From Warburgia ugandensis (Eukaryota; Streptophyta; Magnoliopsida; Canellales; Canellaceae), in contig CP141132.1 in assembly GCA_035236585.1 (NCBI GenBank), forward strand, positions 26,619,445 through 26,683,444: a stretch of DNA of 64,000 bases. The letters are read 5' to 3'. Every line of letters starts with the position of its first letter. Position 1 is the stretch's first letter. Shown here in pieces: positions 23,876-35,200 of the stretch. The notes under the pieces were generated by a model, which worked only from the letters and a program-made list of their open reading frames with translations, had not been told where the DNA came from and made no database searches. The position numbers and the translations under genes are program-made.

Positions 23876-24255
23876 GATACAGATAGACAGGAGAAGACAT
23901 ACACAAGTACGAGGAGTTCAATAGCCATCTTCCATGCTCAAGTATATATTTTGTTAAAGTTTTTGTATTGTGTAGCTAGTTATTTGGATTATGCTGCTTG
24001 GAAATTTAGTATAATGATTATAAGGGATGTGTATGTGAACCACTAGATGGGTCCTGTTGTTTCATAAGATGCATGTTTATCTTCTATAAAAACTATATTA
24101 TGTATAGTATGGGAGTTGAGGTGACATCCGAGTTTTTGAAAAAAATGAAATTCAAAGAAAATTATCTTCCACTATTTTTGAATTTTAAAATTAGAGGCAT
24201 GCCACCTTTTGAAAATAAACATGAAAATTTTTCATGAAAAACCCGGGGTGTCACA

Positions 24256-24540
24256 ATCTTTTTCTTGGGGGCCACACAAACACCAAGGACTGCTAGCTAC
24301 CAAACAAAGTAGAGGGCCTAAAAGGAGATAGTGTCTAAAATGTAAACATTACTATCCTAGTTCACTTTGTTTTAGACCAGGAGACCATTAGTACGATGTT
24401 ATAGATGTGGTAAACAGGGGCACTTTATGACTGAGTGCCCTCGGAGACAAACAGGTAGTGGGCCCAAAACAGAAAATGTGCCTCGAACTCAAGGTCAAGT
24501 ATTCGCCATCTCATCTACATAGGCTAGGGCCTCAAATGCA
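24256..24540 (+). pseudogene. Element A gag, C-terminal zinc-knuckle part
   Basis: Gag resumes after solo LTR 1. Two Cys-rich motifs are visible in different frames: CLKCKHYYPSSLC (about 24337-24375) and a standard CCHC knuckle CYRCGKQGHFMTEC (about 24396-24440), which would bind packaged RNA. Two such motifs are usual in Tekay/Del gag. Stops include TAG for an expected Gln at about 24521. Confidence 0.8.
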
Positions 24541-27500
24541 GTGATTGAAGGTACTATTTTAATTTTAGATAGACATGCTAAAGTTGTATTTGATCCAGGT
24601 TGCATGCATTCATTTATCTCTATTATTTTTGCATCTTGTGTGTGTTTACCTATACATAAATTGGGATTTGGCTTGGATATAACTACAGCAGTAGGCAAAT
24701 CAATTAGTAGTCATGACTTTCTTCAGGAGGTACCTATTGAAATAGTGGGAAAATAGTTGAAAGCTGATCTTATTCTACTTGATATGGCATATTTTGATGT
24801 TATATTGGGAATGGAATGGCTAGCAATGAATTGGGCGACAGTGGGCTGTCAGAGGAAGAAGGTCACATTCAGTGTACCAGGATAGGTAGTAATTTCATTC
24901 CAAGGGAGATTAGACACAAATGGTGTTTGTATTATTTCAGCCATGAAGGCATCAAGACATATCTCAAAAGGATGTAAGGCCTTTTTGGCAAGTGTAGTAG
25001 CCAGGGATGCTAAACAACCTAAACGTGAGGAGTTGGAAGTTGTTAGAGAATTTCAGGATGTTTTTCCTGAAAAACTTTGAGGATTACCTCCACATAGAGA
25101 AATTGATTTTGCCATCAAACTTGTTATGGTCACTACAAATTCTTAGTTATGTCATTTGGACTAATAAATGCACCAGCTATGTTAATGGACCTTATGAATC
25201 GGGTCTTCAGATCATATTTGGATAAATTTGTTATAGTGTTTGCAGATGACATTTTGATTTACTCTACAAGTAAAGCAGCACATAGAGAACACCTACGCAT
25301 TGTATTAAACACTCTTCAGACTCATCAATTATTTGCTAAATATAGCAAGTGTCAGTTGTGATTAGAGTAGGCTAATTTTTTGGGTCAGTTTATTTCCAAA
25401 AATGGAATTGCTATAGAATTAGAAAAAGTAGAGGCAGTGATGAATTGGGAAAGACCAAAATCAGTGATAGAAATTCATAGTTTCCTAGGTTTGGTAGGAT
25501 ATTATCATAGATTTATCGAAGAATTTTCACATATAGCCTTACCATTAACTGCTCTAACTAGAAAGGAGACACAATTTATATAGAGTGATGAATGTGAAGT
25601 AAGTTTCCATGAATTAAAAAGAAGACTCACATCAGCACCCATTCTAGCACTTCCTTCAAGTAGTGGAGGATTTGTAATATTTTGTGATGCATCAAACAAA
25701 GGACTAGGATGTGTATTAATGCAGTGCAATAAGGTGACTGCATATGCTTCCTGACAACTAAAAAACACATGAGAAGAATTATCCCATTCATGATTTGGAG
25801 TTGGTAGTAGTAGTTTTCGCATTGAAAATATAAAGACATTACCTGTATTGTGAGAAATTTGATGTTTTCATAGACCAGAAAAACCTCAAATACATATTCT
25901 CTCAACAAGATCTAAATATGAGGCAAAGAAGATGGATGGAGTATTTAAAAGACTATGACTTCTCCATCCAGTATCACCCAAGAAAGGCCAATGTAGTGGC
26001 TGATGCATTGAGCCAGAAGACTTAGGGGTTGATAGTAGGTATGCTCTCAAGAAAGTGGAAATTACTTTAGGATATAGTGGAATGTAAACCAGAAATTCAA
26101 TATAGGGGTAAAGGATCATTTGTGGCCAACTTAGCAATGAAATCTACTATAATCGAGAAGGTTCTCCAGGCTTAGAAAGAAGATATAGAGATATAAGCAC
26201 TGATTAGTAAACCAGGGTTTAATCAGAGTTTAGATGGAGGTGTGCAATTCAGTGGAAGATTGGTAGTTTCATCAAATAAAGAGTTAAGACAGGAAATTCT
26301 TTAGGAGGCACATCATTCATGATATGCCATTCATCCAGGAGGAACCAAGATGTATCATGACTTGAAAAGAAATTTTTGGAGGAATGGAATGAAGAAGGAT
26401 GTGGTAGAATGTGTACCGAGGTGTTTAACTTGCCAACAAGTAAAGGTTGAATACCTGAGGACTACAAGAATATTACAATCCCTAGATCTTCCCTAGTGGA
26501 AATGGGATCATATCACTATGGACTTCATTAGCGGCCTACCCAAGATGTTGAATGGACAAAATATGATTTGGGTGATTGTAGATCAACTGATAAAGTTAGC
26601 TCATTTTCTCCCTTCCTATTCGATAGATGCAATCCTTATACAGTTTGGTAAGGCTATATATCAAAGAGATTGTGAGCTTACATGGCACACCTATAAGTAT
26701 CATTTCACACAGAGATAGTAGATTTACATCCAAGGTCTGGAGGAGTGTACAAGAAGGATTAGGATCCTCCTTGAGTTTTAGTACAACATTCCACCCCCAA
26801 CACAGATGGAAAATCAGAAAGAACAATCCAGACATTAGAAGATATGTTGAGAGCTTGTGTAATTGAATGGGAAAGAAATTGGGATGAGAACCTTCCCCTT
26901 GTCGAGTTTGGATACAACAATAGTTTTCATACTAGTATCGGCATGGCACCATATGAAGCACTCTATGGAAGATCGTGTCATTCACCAACTTGTTGGAATG
27001 AGGTTGGAGAAAGACAATTAATGAAGTCTGAATTATTGGAGCAATGTGTAGAAAAAGTGAAAGTTATTCGAAAATGACTTTTAGCTACTCAAAGTCGACA
27101 AAAGAATTATATAGACAGGAGGAGACATTTAGAATTTGAGGTTGGAGACCACTTGTTTCTGAAGGCCTCCCCTATGAAAGGAATTATGAGGTTTGGTGCT
27201 AAAGAAAGTTAAGTCCTCTATTTATTGGTCCTTTTGAAATTTTGGAGAAAATTGGGCTGGTAGCATATATATTGGCCATGCCACCATAGCTAGCAGATGT
27301 TCAGGATGTATTTCATGTTTTGATATTATGTAAGTATGTGCCTGACCCTTTCCGCATACTTACACATGTACCAACAGAGCTGCAACCCGATTTAACCTTT
27401 GAAGAAAAGGCTATCAAGATTTTAGATCTAAAAGAATACATGTTAAGGACAAAGACTATTCCACTGGTTCAAGTCCTTTGGCAAATCACCATTCTGCTGA

Positions 27501-27561
27501 GAAGGCTACTTGGGAAACTAAGGATGAAATGAAGACAATCCACCCAGAGTTATTTGAGTAA
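24541..27561 (+). pseudogene. Element A pol: protease, RT, RNase H, integrase
   Basis: Pol would process gag-pol, copy the RNA and integrate the DNA. Domains in order: protease (24541-24740; DSG active site reads DPG in VVFDPGCMHSF); RT (about 25000-25380; [12 protein letters not shown] keeps the catalytic pair, but the part from about IDFAIKLV to the VMSFGL motif is deleted near 25125, removing the first catalytic Asp); RNase H (about 25640-26025; FCDASNKGLGCVLMQ); integrase (26290-27100; HPGG and LTCQQ zinc-site pieces, TMDFISGLP with the first Asp, [10 protein letters not shown] with the second Asp changed to His, frameshift after it, then VEFGYNNSFHTSIGMAPYEA); a terminal chromodomain-like remnant (PLVQVLW ... 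PELFE) ending at TAA 27559-27561. Many stops are TAG for conserved Gln. Confidence 0.9.
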
Positions 27562-27596
27562 TAATGTAAACGGAAATTTCGAGGATGAAAATTTTC

Positions 27597-27609
27597 AAAG
27601 GGGGGAAAA
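27597..27609 (+). other. Polypurine tract of element A
   Basis: AAAGGGGGGAAAA lies directly before the 3' LTR and would prime plus-strand DNA synthesis. It follows TTTCGAGGATGAAAATTTT, the usual 3' leader text of plant chromoviruses. Confidence 0.85.
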
Positions 27610-29263
27610 TGTAATAACCTGACATTTTGTTATAATTAAAAAGAGGAGTTTGAGGGAAATTTTTTAATTTTTTCTTTTAAATTTGACTTTAAAACCTGAA
27701 AAATTAGAATGTACATGACAAGAGCTTTTCAACGACACTAATTTTGTGTGAAACAAAGTTCGAAGGTGAGAGAACCACAATTTTTACTAAATTATAGGGG
27801 GCCAAATTGATAATGGCATCCCTCTCATTGGATGGGCCCCACGCGACGACAAACCAGGGGGAGCTCAATGCATGGAGCTCCACCCTTGACTGTCTGTCAT
27901 GCTAGGATAGAGCCAGGGAAGCCAACCGCCTCCCTTCTCCCTCGATTTCTTCCTCCATCTCTCTCTCCCTCTCAATCCTTTTCCCCTTCCTTCTCTCCCA
28001 ATGATTGTAGTCCTGGGGTGGACAGTAGGAATTTTGTTGAAATCAACAAAAAAAAGTGTTGAAAATAGGTCTAGGAGATAGATCAAAGAAAACCCATCTT
28101 AGATCTACCTCCAAAAGTGAAAATTGAAGAGATTCGGGGGAGATTTAGACTGAAAGATCTTTTTCAGTGACTGCGCCATTCTCCAATGACTACTAATATT
28201 TTTAAAGGAATTTTTAGTGAAAATGATGGTGAAATGCTTCAAAATTAAAAGGGAATGAAGGAAAAGTAGATATCTACAAAACCCAAGTTTTTATTTAGTG
28301 AAAAATGGTGTTTTTTGACACTGTTACTGTCGCCGGCGACGACTATTTTCCTGTTCGACGATGGTGACTGAATTTCGGTGCCGGCAACCATTTTTCAGTA
28401 AACAAAAATTGGGGAAAATTATATGGATAGAATCCTAATTGATTGAGATTCAGAACTGTGTCAACGAAATTTCAATTAGAGATCATCTGATCGTTGATTT
28501 TTTTATCTAAATACGGTGCATGAGCAACGCTAGATCTACATATTTGATTGTTGAAAACATGATCAGACAATAGATCTATGAATCTAATGATATGAATTAC
28601 ATGTAGAGGACAATGTGCTTTGAAAACAATGAATGAAAAGCCTATTACATGTAAAAATGTTGATAGGATCATTACTTTATAGATCTGATCATTCCAACAC
28701 TTAAATCTAAGTAATTTAGGCTTGGAACATCATATCTGATTGTCTGATGTATGAAATTTAACTCTCCAACACTCTAAGAAGTCTGATTTAAGGTTAAACC
28801 ATAGATCAATGACAATCTGACCATTCAAATTAGAGTATGTATGAATCCATGATCAAGAGACTAAATTATGATATTTATGTCATATTTCTCAGATTGATTC
28901 ATAGTTGATGATAGAAGCCCTGATCTTCATTTTCTGATTTGCCCAGCAACATCTAAAGTGACTGCTAATTGATTTAGGTGAACCTGAACCATTATGTTGA
29001 GGTGGCTAAATTCTAAGATGCTATGTTTTCATATTTATTTCACTTATGCATTGTTTTATTAAGTACATGTAATTACTAGATATAATTGTAGTTGATGATT
29101 ATCCTTGAGATTCAGAAACAACATCCTCATGATTTGAATTACGTGAAAACTATTGAATTTTTTGTGGATGAAATTGTTAGTAGATAGAGTTTCTATTTTC
29201 ATATGAATATGAAATTATGCTTATCAGGTGATATGCACCACATGCATTAAATGTGCATTGTCC

Positions 29264-29275
29264 TATAAATAGAGG
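29264..29275 (+). promoter_or_regulatory. TATA box of element A 3' LTR
   Basis: TATAAATAGAGG, a strong plant TATA sequence at the same LTR position as the decayed copy at 15467. Confidence 0.6.
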
Positions 29276-29780
29276 AAACTCTGTTGGATTTTCATTAAAA
29301 TATAAGGATTTTGTTATTATATTAGAAAACATGAAATGCCCATTGTGGGTAATTATTCTGAATAAATCTCATGCATCATTTATATTTGACATATATTGGC
29401 ATTTGAATGGAAAAATATATATTTTAAAAACCATGATTAGGACCTCATGCTAATACGTCGCAGAGGGTACAATGGTACCGAGATTTTCATGCATGGAATT
29501 GCCTAGGATTTGTTTTAAACAAGCACTTTCGCCTGTGGACACTATGATAGGAGGCTTATAGGGATGGCCACACACCTTCCAATAGTTGATTTTTCGACAC
29601 CAGGCCTAAGTGGCTAGATTCAGCGTGTACCATCATGGGAAGGCTGCACAACATGATCTGTTCTCCTTCCATGCGAGATGGTGTTAAGTCTCACACAATT
29701 GGTTGGGCAGTTTCTGCAACATTGTGATCCATGTATTCTTTTGCTATAGTGTCCCATGATTGGGTAGTTGTTGTAGTGTT

Positions 29781-30240
29781 GTGGTGTCCCATTATAAGGC
29801 AGTTGCCGCAGGTTGATTTTTGGCAACACACGTGTGAGAGGGTTATAGATACCCAGGCCACTAGGCATGACAATGCCTTGTATGATTTGAGATTTGATAT
29901 ATTCATATTTACAGGCTAAGGATTGATATGTTTGACATAAACTGCCAATGACTTCCCTATATGTTATTTAAGTTGAGATTTTAGCATTTATCTATTTTAT
30001 CGTCGATTTTATGCACTTGTTTATTGAATACTTGTGGTGTCACATTATAAGGCAGTTGCCGCAGGTTGATTTATGGCAACACATGTGTGAGAGGGTTATA
30101 GATACCCAGGCCACTAGGCATGACAATGCCTTGTATGATTTGAGATTTGATATATTCATATTTACATGCTAAGGATTGATATGTTTGACATAAACTGCCA
30201 ATGACTTCCCTATATGTTGTTTCAGTTGAGATTTTAGCAT
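29781..30240 (+). repeat. Tandem duplication inside element A 3' LTR (period about 253 bp)
   Basis: GTGGTGTCCCATTATAAGGC at 29781 recurs as GTGGTGTCACATTATAAGGC at 30034, and the copies stay near identical until TTTTAGCAT near 30240. The 5' LTR has one copy (about 15950-16165). The second copy joins directly to CTCCCCTAATACTCACC, which in the 5' LTR lies about 170 bp further on. Confidence 0.85.
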
Positions 30241-30703
30241 ACTCCCCTAATACTCACCCCACCAACTTTATAGATAAACGCAAAGAAGGGAAAGGCAAGA
30301 GTGTTGAGACTAGGCACACAGAATAGTTAGAGAGAGGGTACGACAATGTATGTATGCTCTATGCATTTTGTACATGTTTGTGAGATGACTGAGTAGTTAT
30401 ATGACTATTATAAATAGTTAGACATGTATAAGTATGTTTAATACATATTGGACTATGGGCCGTAACTGGACAATTTTCTAAGAAATAGTAAGTTTTTAAC
30501 TTGTGATATTTGAATGTAAAAATGCTTGAATTTTGAACTCATGAATGTGTTTTCATTGGTCTTATGACACTCAGGATTTTTTGAAAGGTCTTTTTAAAGA
30601 AATATTGTTTCTGCTATTTGTTTTCTAATTGAAATTTTCAAATAGGGATCCCGCCTTTCAAAAATAATTGTCAAAAAGGAATTTGAAAACTTGGGCTATC
30701 ACA

Positions 30704-30708
30704 CTTGA
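30704..30708 (+). repeat. Target-site duplication of element A (right)
   Basis: CTTGA, identical to 13759-13763. Confidence 0.9.
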
Positions 30709-31512
30709 GGTCATCACTAGATGAATACTCATGACTAGTTGGTTGATGTACTTGCCAAGGTGAGAAAGTACATGAGATATTTTGTCAACTTAAGAGGGTT
30801 GATGTCATGGTTTTATCAAATGACTACTTTAAGGTTTTGATAATATTATTTTACTTTAATTATCAATTGTGATATTCTTCTTATATGAACTAATGATGTA
30901 GAAATGCATATGAATGCCTATAAATGCACTGCATGGCATAACTAAGGTAAGATAGCCCTATGATTTCATTTTATCAAAAAACATGTTTTTAAATCATGTG
31001 TGTGCTAGATTCCATAGTTTTGAGTTTGTGGTTTAGGTTTATCTACTAGTTATAGTCATATACTGAAACTACAACAACATTGCCAATTGACACGAATAGA
31101 TTAGAGGTGTAAAGTAGAGACTTTGTTGATCCAAGTAGTAACCAAAAGTAATAAGTTGTTCGTTTAGAGTTGTTTGTCTAGTCTTCCATTTGACTACATT
31201 GTAATAAGGCACAAGATGTCAAGATTTATTAAATTGATGATCATCAGTAATGTGGGTTGTGATTGATAAATCTTGGGAAACTATATTATTTGAACTTATG
31301 AGAGAACTTAAATGGCTCTTTGTGGGCCTGCTTCTAAAATTTATAAATAGTTTGAAAGAAAGACACTTAAGGATTTTGGAAAACAACTTTCAAGTAAAAA
31401 GACTTTTCTGATGTTTTTTGTTTATAAATGAGATCTTAAAATAGGGATTGATCCCACCTTTGAAAAAAAGAATTTTAAAGGAAATCAGGTTTTAAAAACC
31501 TATGTCCTCACA
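30709..31512 (+). repeat. Element C, 5' LTR (second part)
   Basis: Continuation of the LTR interrupted by element A. It ends AAAACCTATGTCCTCACA at 31512. Near 31050-31085 a degenerate CTACTAGTTATAGTCATATA resembles the hairpin region of solo LTR 2. Confidence 0.6.
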
Positions 31513-31513
31513 A

Positions 31514-31530
31514 TTAGTCTCAAAGCCAAG
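31514..31530 (+). other. Primer binding site, element C (degenerate)
   Basis: TTAGTCTCAAAGCCAAG corresponds to TTGGTATCAGAGCCAAG with G-to-A and other changes. Its place just after a TCACA end supports the LTR boundary. Confidence 0.6.
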
Positions 31531-31639
31531 TTCATGAATAGTCAATGAAATAAGAAACCTTGGTTCCTAGTTTGAGTAGTTAGAGAAACTACTTACATAG
31601 AATTACATTATTTTGAAATAGATGCCACTTAAATGATAG

Positions 31640-32242
31640 ATAGGAGTTGTCCTTGAATCCTCAACCATCCTCTCTAGTTCCTCACAATAGAGGAATGCGG
31701 CTAAAGATGTCATCTAGTTGCTAGTGCAATAACTAGAGAAATTCTCATAGAACTCACCCTACAGAATGCAAGCTAGAGGAGTAGGGGAATTATGAGGGAA
31801 TTTGATCAATTTAAGAGGTTGGCTCTATCATTCTCTAGAGAAGACAAGCCAAATGTAGTTGAGACTTGGATCTTTGAAATATAGAAGGTCCTTAGAGGGA
31901 TTGTGGTTTCTGAAGATAAGAAGGTGGTCATGGCTACCTTTGTGATGACCTGTGAAGTAGCTTTTTGGTGGAAAATAGTTGAGAGGGCCCACTTTGAAGG
32001 TGTATAGGCCATTCCATGGGAGGATTTTAAGACTATATTCCTCAACAAATACTTTCCTCTGCACATGAAGAGGACAAAGGTGAAAGAATTTCTAAGCCTC
32101 GAGGAGGGTGACATGACTTTCATTCAATATGAAAATAAGTTCACTTAGTTATGGAGGTTTGCACCCTTGTGTGCAAGCAATGATCTAGTACCAAAAAAAA
32201 AAATTTCAACGGGCTTTTACCCAAGCTGAGGAGTAGAGTTTT
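31640..32242 (+). pseudogene. Element C gag, N-terminal part
   Basis: A chromovirus gag fragment: REFDQFKRLALSFSREDKPN, VETWIFEI, KVVMATFVMTCEVAFWWKIV, PWEDFKTIFLNKYFPLHMKR, FLSLEEGDMTFIQYENKF, LWRFAPLC. Conserved Gln codons read TAG at 31882, 32005 and 32146. The gag stops at 32242, where element D begins. I found no continuation of C after D (beyond about 42497), so the right side of C was probably deleted with the end of D. Confidence 0.8.
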
Positions 32243-35200
32243 TACAATAATCCCAATTTTTGTAAATTAATTGAGAAAATCAATAAAGTTTGAGTTTTCA
32301 AAAATTCCAGGCTGAAATTTTATGTTATTAGAAATTCTCTTTTTATAGAGATTAAAACATGACTTAAAACTTAGGAATTTTGAATGTACTCGAAAAACTG
32401 ATCGAAATGACGCTATGTTCAATTCCGAGTTAAAATAAAAAATCCCTAATTTTCTTTATTTTAAGAATAAATGGGTAAAATGATAATTTTACCCATGATT
32501 GAGATCTAAGACATCAATATTTAGAATTTACTCAGAAATACAATTCCAACGCCACTAAGTACGCTCAATTCCGAGTTCGGGAGAATAAAATAAAATTTTC
32601 TCCATAAAAGGGCAAAATGGTCCTTGCACACCCTATGGGGCCCACAAGGAGCCCACAAATGAATCAAATACCCAGAAAACATGTAATGAGTGGTCCAACC
32701 ACTACCAGCTACTAGTGGAGAAGGAGGTGGTAGTGGAGGATCCAATATTAATTTAATATTTAAAAGAATTAAAACATAATTATTACATGTAATTATGAAA
32801 AATGCAAAACACCTATGAATACCCCTCTAAAAATCCTCTAAAAATGTTCATTAAAATTCTCACCAAATCATCGTGCTTACTCTGAAAAACCAAATCTTTC
32901 CTTCTCGAAATTCCAAAACTCCCAAAAATCTCTCTTCTTGCACTTTCTCTCTCCTCTCTCTAATTGGAATAAGAGACCTAAATTCAATTAGGCACTCTAT
33001 TCCAAGTTGAACCTCAATAATCCCACCATCCATACAATCCTAGACTACCTTATCTACAAAAAGCCTAAATCAATTTCAAGATATAACGGTGTAATCAATG
33101 GGAAATCACAAAACGAGGGATTATCAGGCTATCTTGTCATCAAAGGGTATTTATTTCAAATTAGGCATCAAATTTACATTTTTTCTCCAATCAGGTAGGT
33201 GGAACTACTTATATTTATTTCATGTTTTTTTATGAAAATAAAAAAATTCTATAATTAGTTTTAGGTTAAATTTTATAAAAATAAAGCGAGGACCTGAACC
33301 CTTTAATTCTAAATAATGGAGGGATCAGATGAGATTTTTGAGCCATCCAATCTATCCAGAAGGGTCCAAAACCCCTAGGGTAGAAATTTCAAGAATTTTT
33401 ATTAAGTTTTAAGCCCTTAATTGTAGAGGGATTGATTGGACAGTCTAAAATAGATTGTCTGATCTCCCAAATCGAATTGGTTCCTTGAACGTCGTGTGAA
33501 ATGCTGCACAAAAAATGCGCCACATGACAACATTTTTGTGCACATGCGACATTGTCCCGACAGGACGACCACGCGACGCGCCGGTCCCGGGCGGATCACA
33601 TCATGCTAGCGTCTTGGTGACAAGTGCGCACCGACCCTTCCCCTCGGCTAGCCAACTCCACTTGATCAATCTAGGCCATCTGTTTCGGTGGGTCCAGATC
33701 AAATCTGGACCCTAGGAATGACTTTTAACTCCACAATTCAATTGTGGAATCATCTGAACTCCAAATTGAGTTTGAAAAGAAGTTATGGAAAGCTTATAAT
33801 GTCTATCTTCTTCTGAAACTATAATATTGATAAAAGCATCAACTTTCTATTTTCAAGAATTTAGTTTCTAATTTTTATGATCTTCAAGATTTGAGATGAT
33901 CAGATCTTGGGATTTGAATTACTAATGATATAATGTTGAAATCAAATGATATCCATGATTGATTTGGATAGATCTAAGATAAATTGAGGGATCTATCCTT
34001 TATGGTAGAAAAACCCTAAAAATACAAAAGGACCTACTTGATCAATAAAACAAACTATGATCAAACCCTTGGGATGGATTTAATAAATGATATTATGATG
34101 GAATCCATTGAGATCATGGATTGAATATAACAAAAACAAGTTGATTAGGTTTTTAGATCTTAATGGAGTGAATGCCCTAAAATTAATTAAAACCCTTGAT
34201 TAAAAGGAAAAGATATAAGATCTAATAGTTGGAGCATAAGTAAAGGTTTCTAATAATCTTGATCTAATTAGTTTCATTGTCTTTTATATGATAATAGTAT
34301 TGTAAATGTGATTTATGTTATAAAGCATGATAGTTCTTAAATTTAACATGTTATGTTCTATGTGTTATTAGATTGTTATAGTTTGATAGATCTAATTATT
34401 TAAGACCATGTGGGTATGATTTCAAGAAATTGTAACTTAGGACCATGTTAGGATTTCATGTTAGATTAAACTATGGTATGAGATGGTACCTTAGGTCCAT
34501 GATGGTTTAATTTGAGTTTATACGATAAAGTACATTAGTTAAAAATCATGTTAGTGTAATCTTAAGTACCTTGTACCATTATCATTAGGTTGTTTAATTA
34601 TGTAGTTTTATGCTTTAAAGTTATAATTCATTTATGGTTAAATTTTATTAGATTTAATTGTTAAAGTAGTTATGAGATAAAGAGCATAAAACACTAAAAA
34701 TGAAATCTAATGAGAAAGTAGAGTTTCATGACACAAATAAGAATGAATTATTTGACTTGGACTTAATTAGTAAGGGCTATAGTTAGTAGGACAATATAAG
34801 GATTATCAAATCCTTGGCCCAAACTAGGAGAATAATAAACCCCATGAATGACATTTTAAATGTTCATGGACTTAATTAAAATCAATTAGAAAGAGTACTT
34901 AGGGTTAACATGCACATAGGAACCTTATGAAAGGTTGAGCTACGGTCACTTTAGTGAATGTTAAACATAGTGGTTAAGGGGGTTTTCTAATAGAGCCTCT
35001 CTCTTCCCCTACCTTCCATTGACGTTTGTGAGGTCTAAACACCTCCTTACATGAGGATTGAAGTAACCACTTTGTGTTCACCCATTCAGCTAGTAAGCCT
35101 TAGCCAATTGGAAATAAGAGGAGCAGTCTAGACTTAGGCTGAAATAAGTTATCTTCAACCAGTAAAATATTAACTAGTTGAATAATGATAATAATAGCAC

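Larger units (their letters stand above)
17647..24255 (+). repeat. Solo LTR 1 (about 4.1 kb net), nested in element A gag
   Basis: It interrupts gag and ends CCCGGGGTGTCACA at 24255. The flanks ATATT (17642-17646) and ATCTT (24256-24260) are a 4-of-5 target duplication if it starts at TGGTATGTAC (17647). That start is not the usual TGTAA, and the first upstream motif is only about 20 bp in, so about 100 bp may have been lost at the left. The motif occurs twice (17668-17715, 17828-17880). It contains a long (TC) tract, the middle block at about 22895-23040, a hairpin at 23844-23875 and solo LTR 2. There is no internal coding region, hence the solo call. Confidence 0.75.
13764..30703 (+). mobile_element. 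Element A: Ty3/gypsy chromovirus (Tekay/Del-like), complete but dead
   Basis: It has two about 3-kb LTRs (13764-16792 and 27610-30703), a primer site, gag, protease, RT, RNase H, integrase, a polypurine tract and a perfect 5-bp target duplication (CTTGA). Its true length without the nested solo LTRs is about 10.3 kb. The terminal pol motif (LVQVLW ... ELFE) and two gag zinc knuckles suggest the Tekay/Del group; this clade call is inference. It sits in the 5' LTR of element C and is itself interrupted within gag at 17647-24255. Confidence 0.9.
27610..30703 (+). repeat. Element A, 3' LTR (3094 bp)
   Basis: It begins TGTAATAACCTGACATTTTG and ends GGGCTATCACA, followed by the target duplication CTTGA. 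The upstream motif is at 27728-27765 and TATAAATAGAGG at 29264. It differs from the 5' LTR by point changes, an internal tandem duplication (29781-30240) and a deletion of the segment equivalent to about 16165-16330. Confidence 0.9.

Noticed and set aside
29691..30244. Regular repeats resembling a CRISPR-like array
   Set aside because: Only two copies of a 253-bp LTR segment, no short repeats with unique spacers, and the context is a plant retrotransposon.
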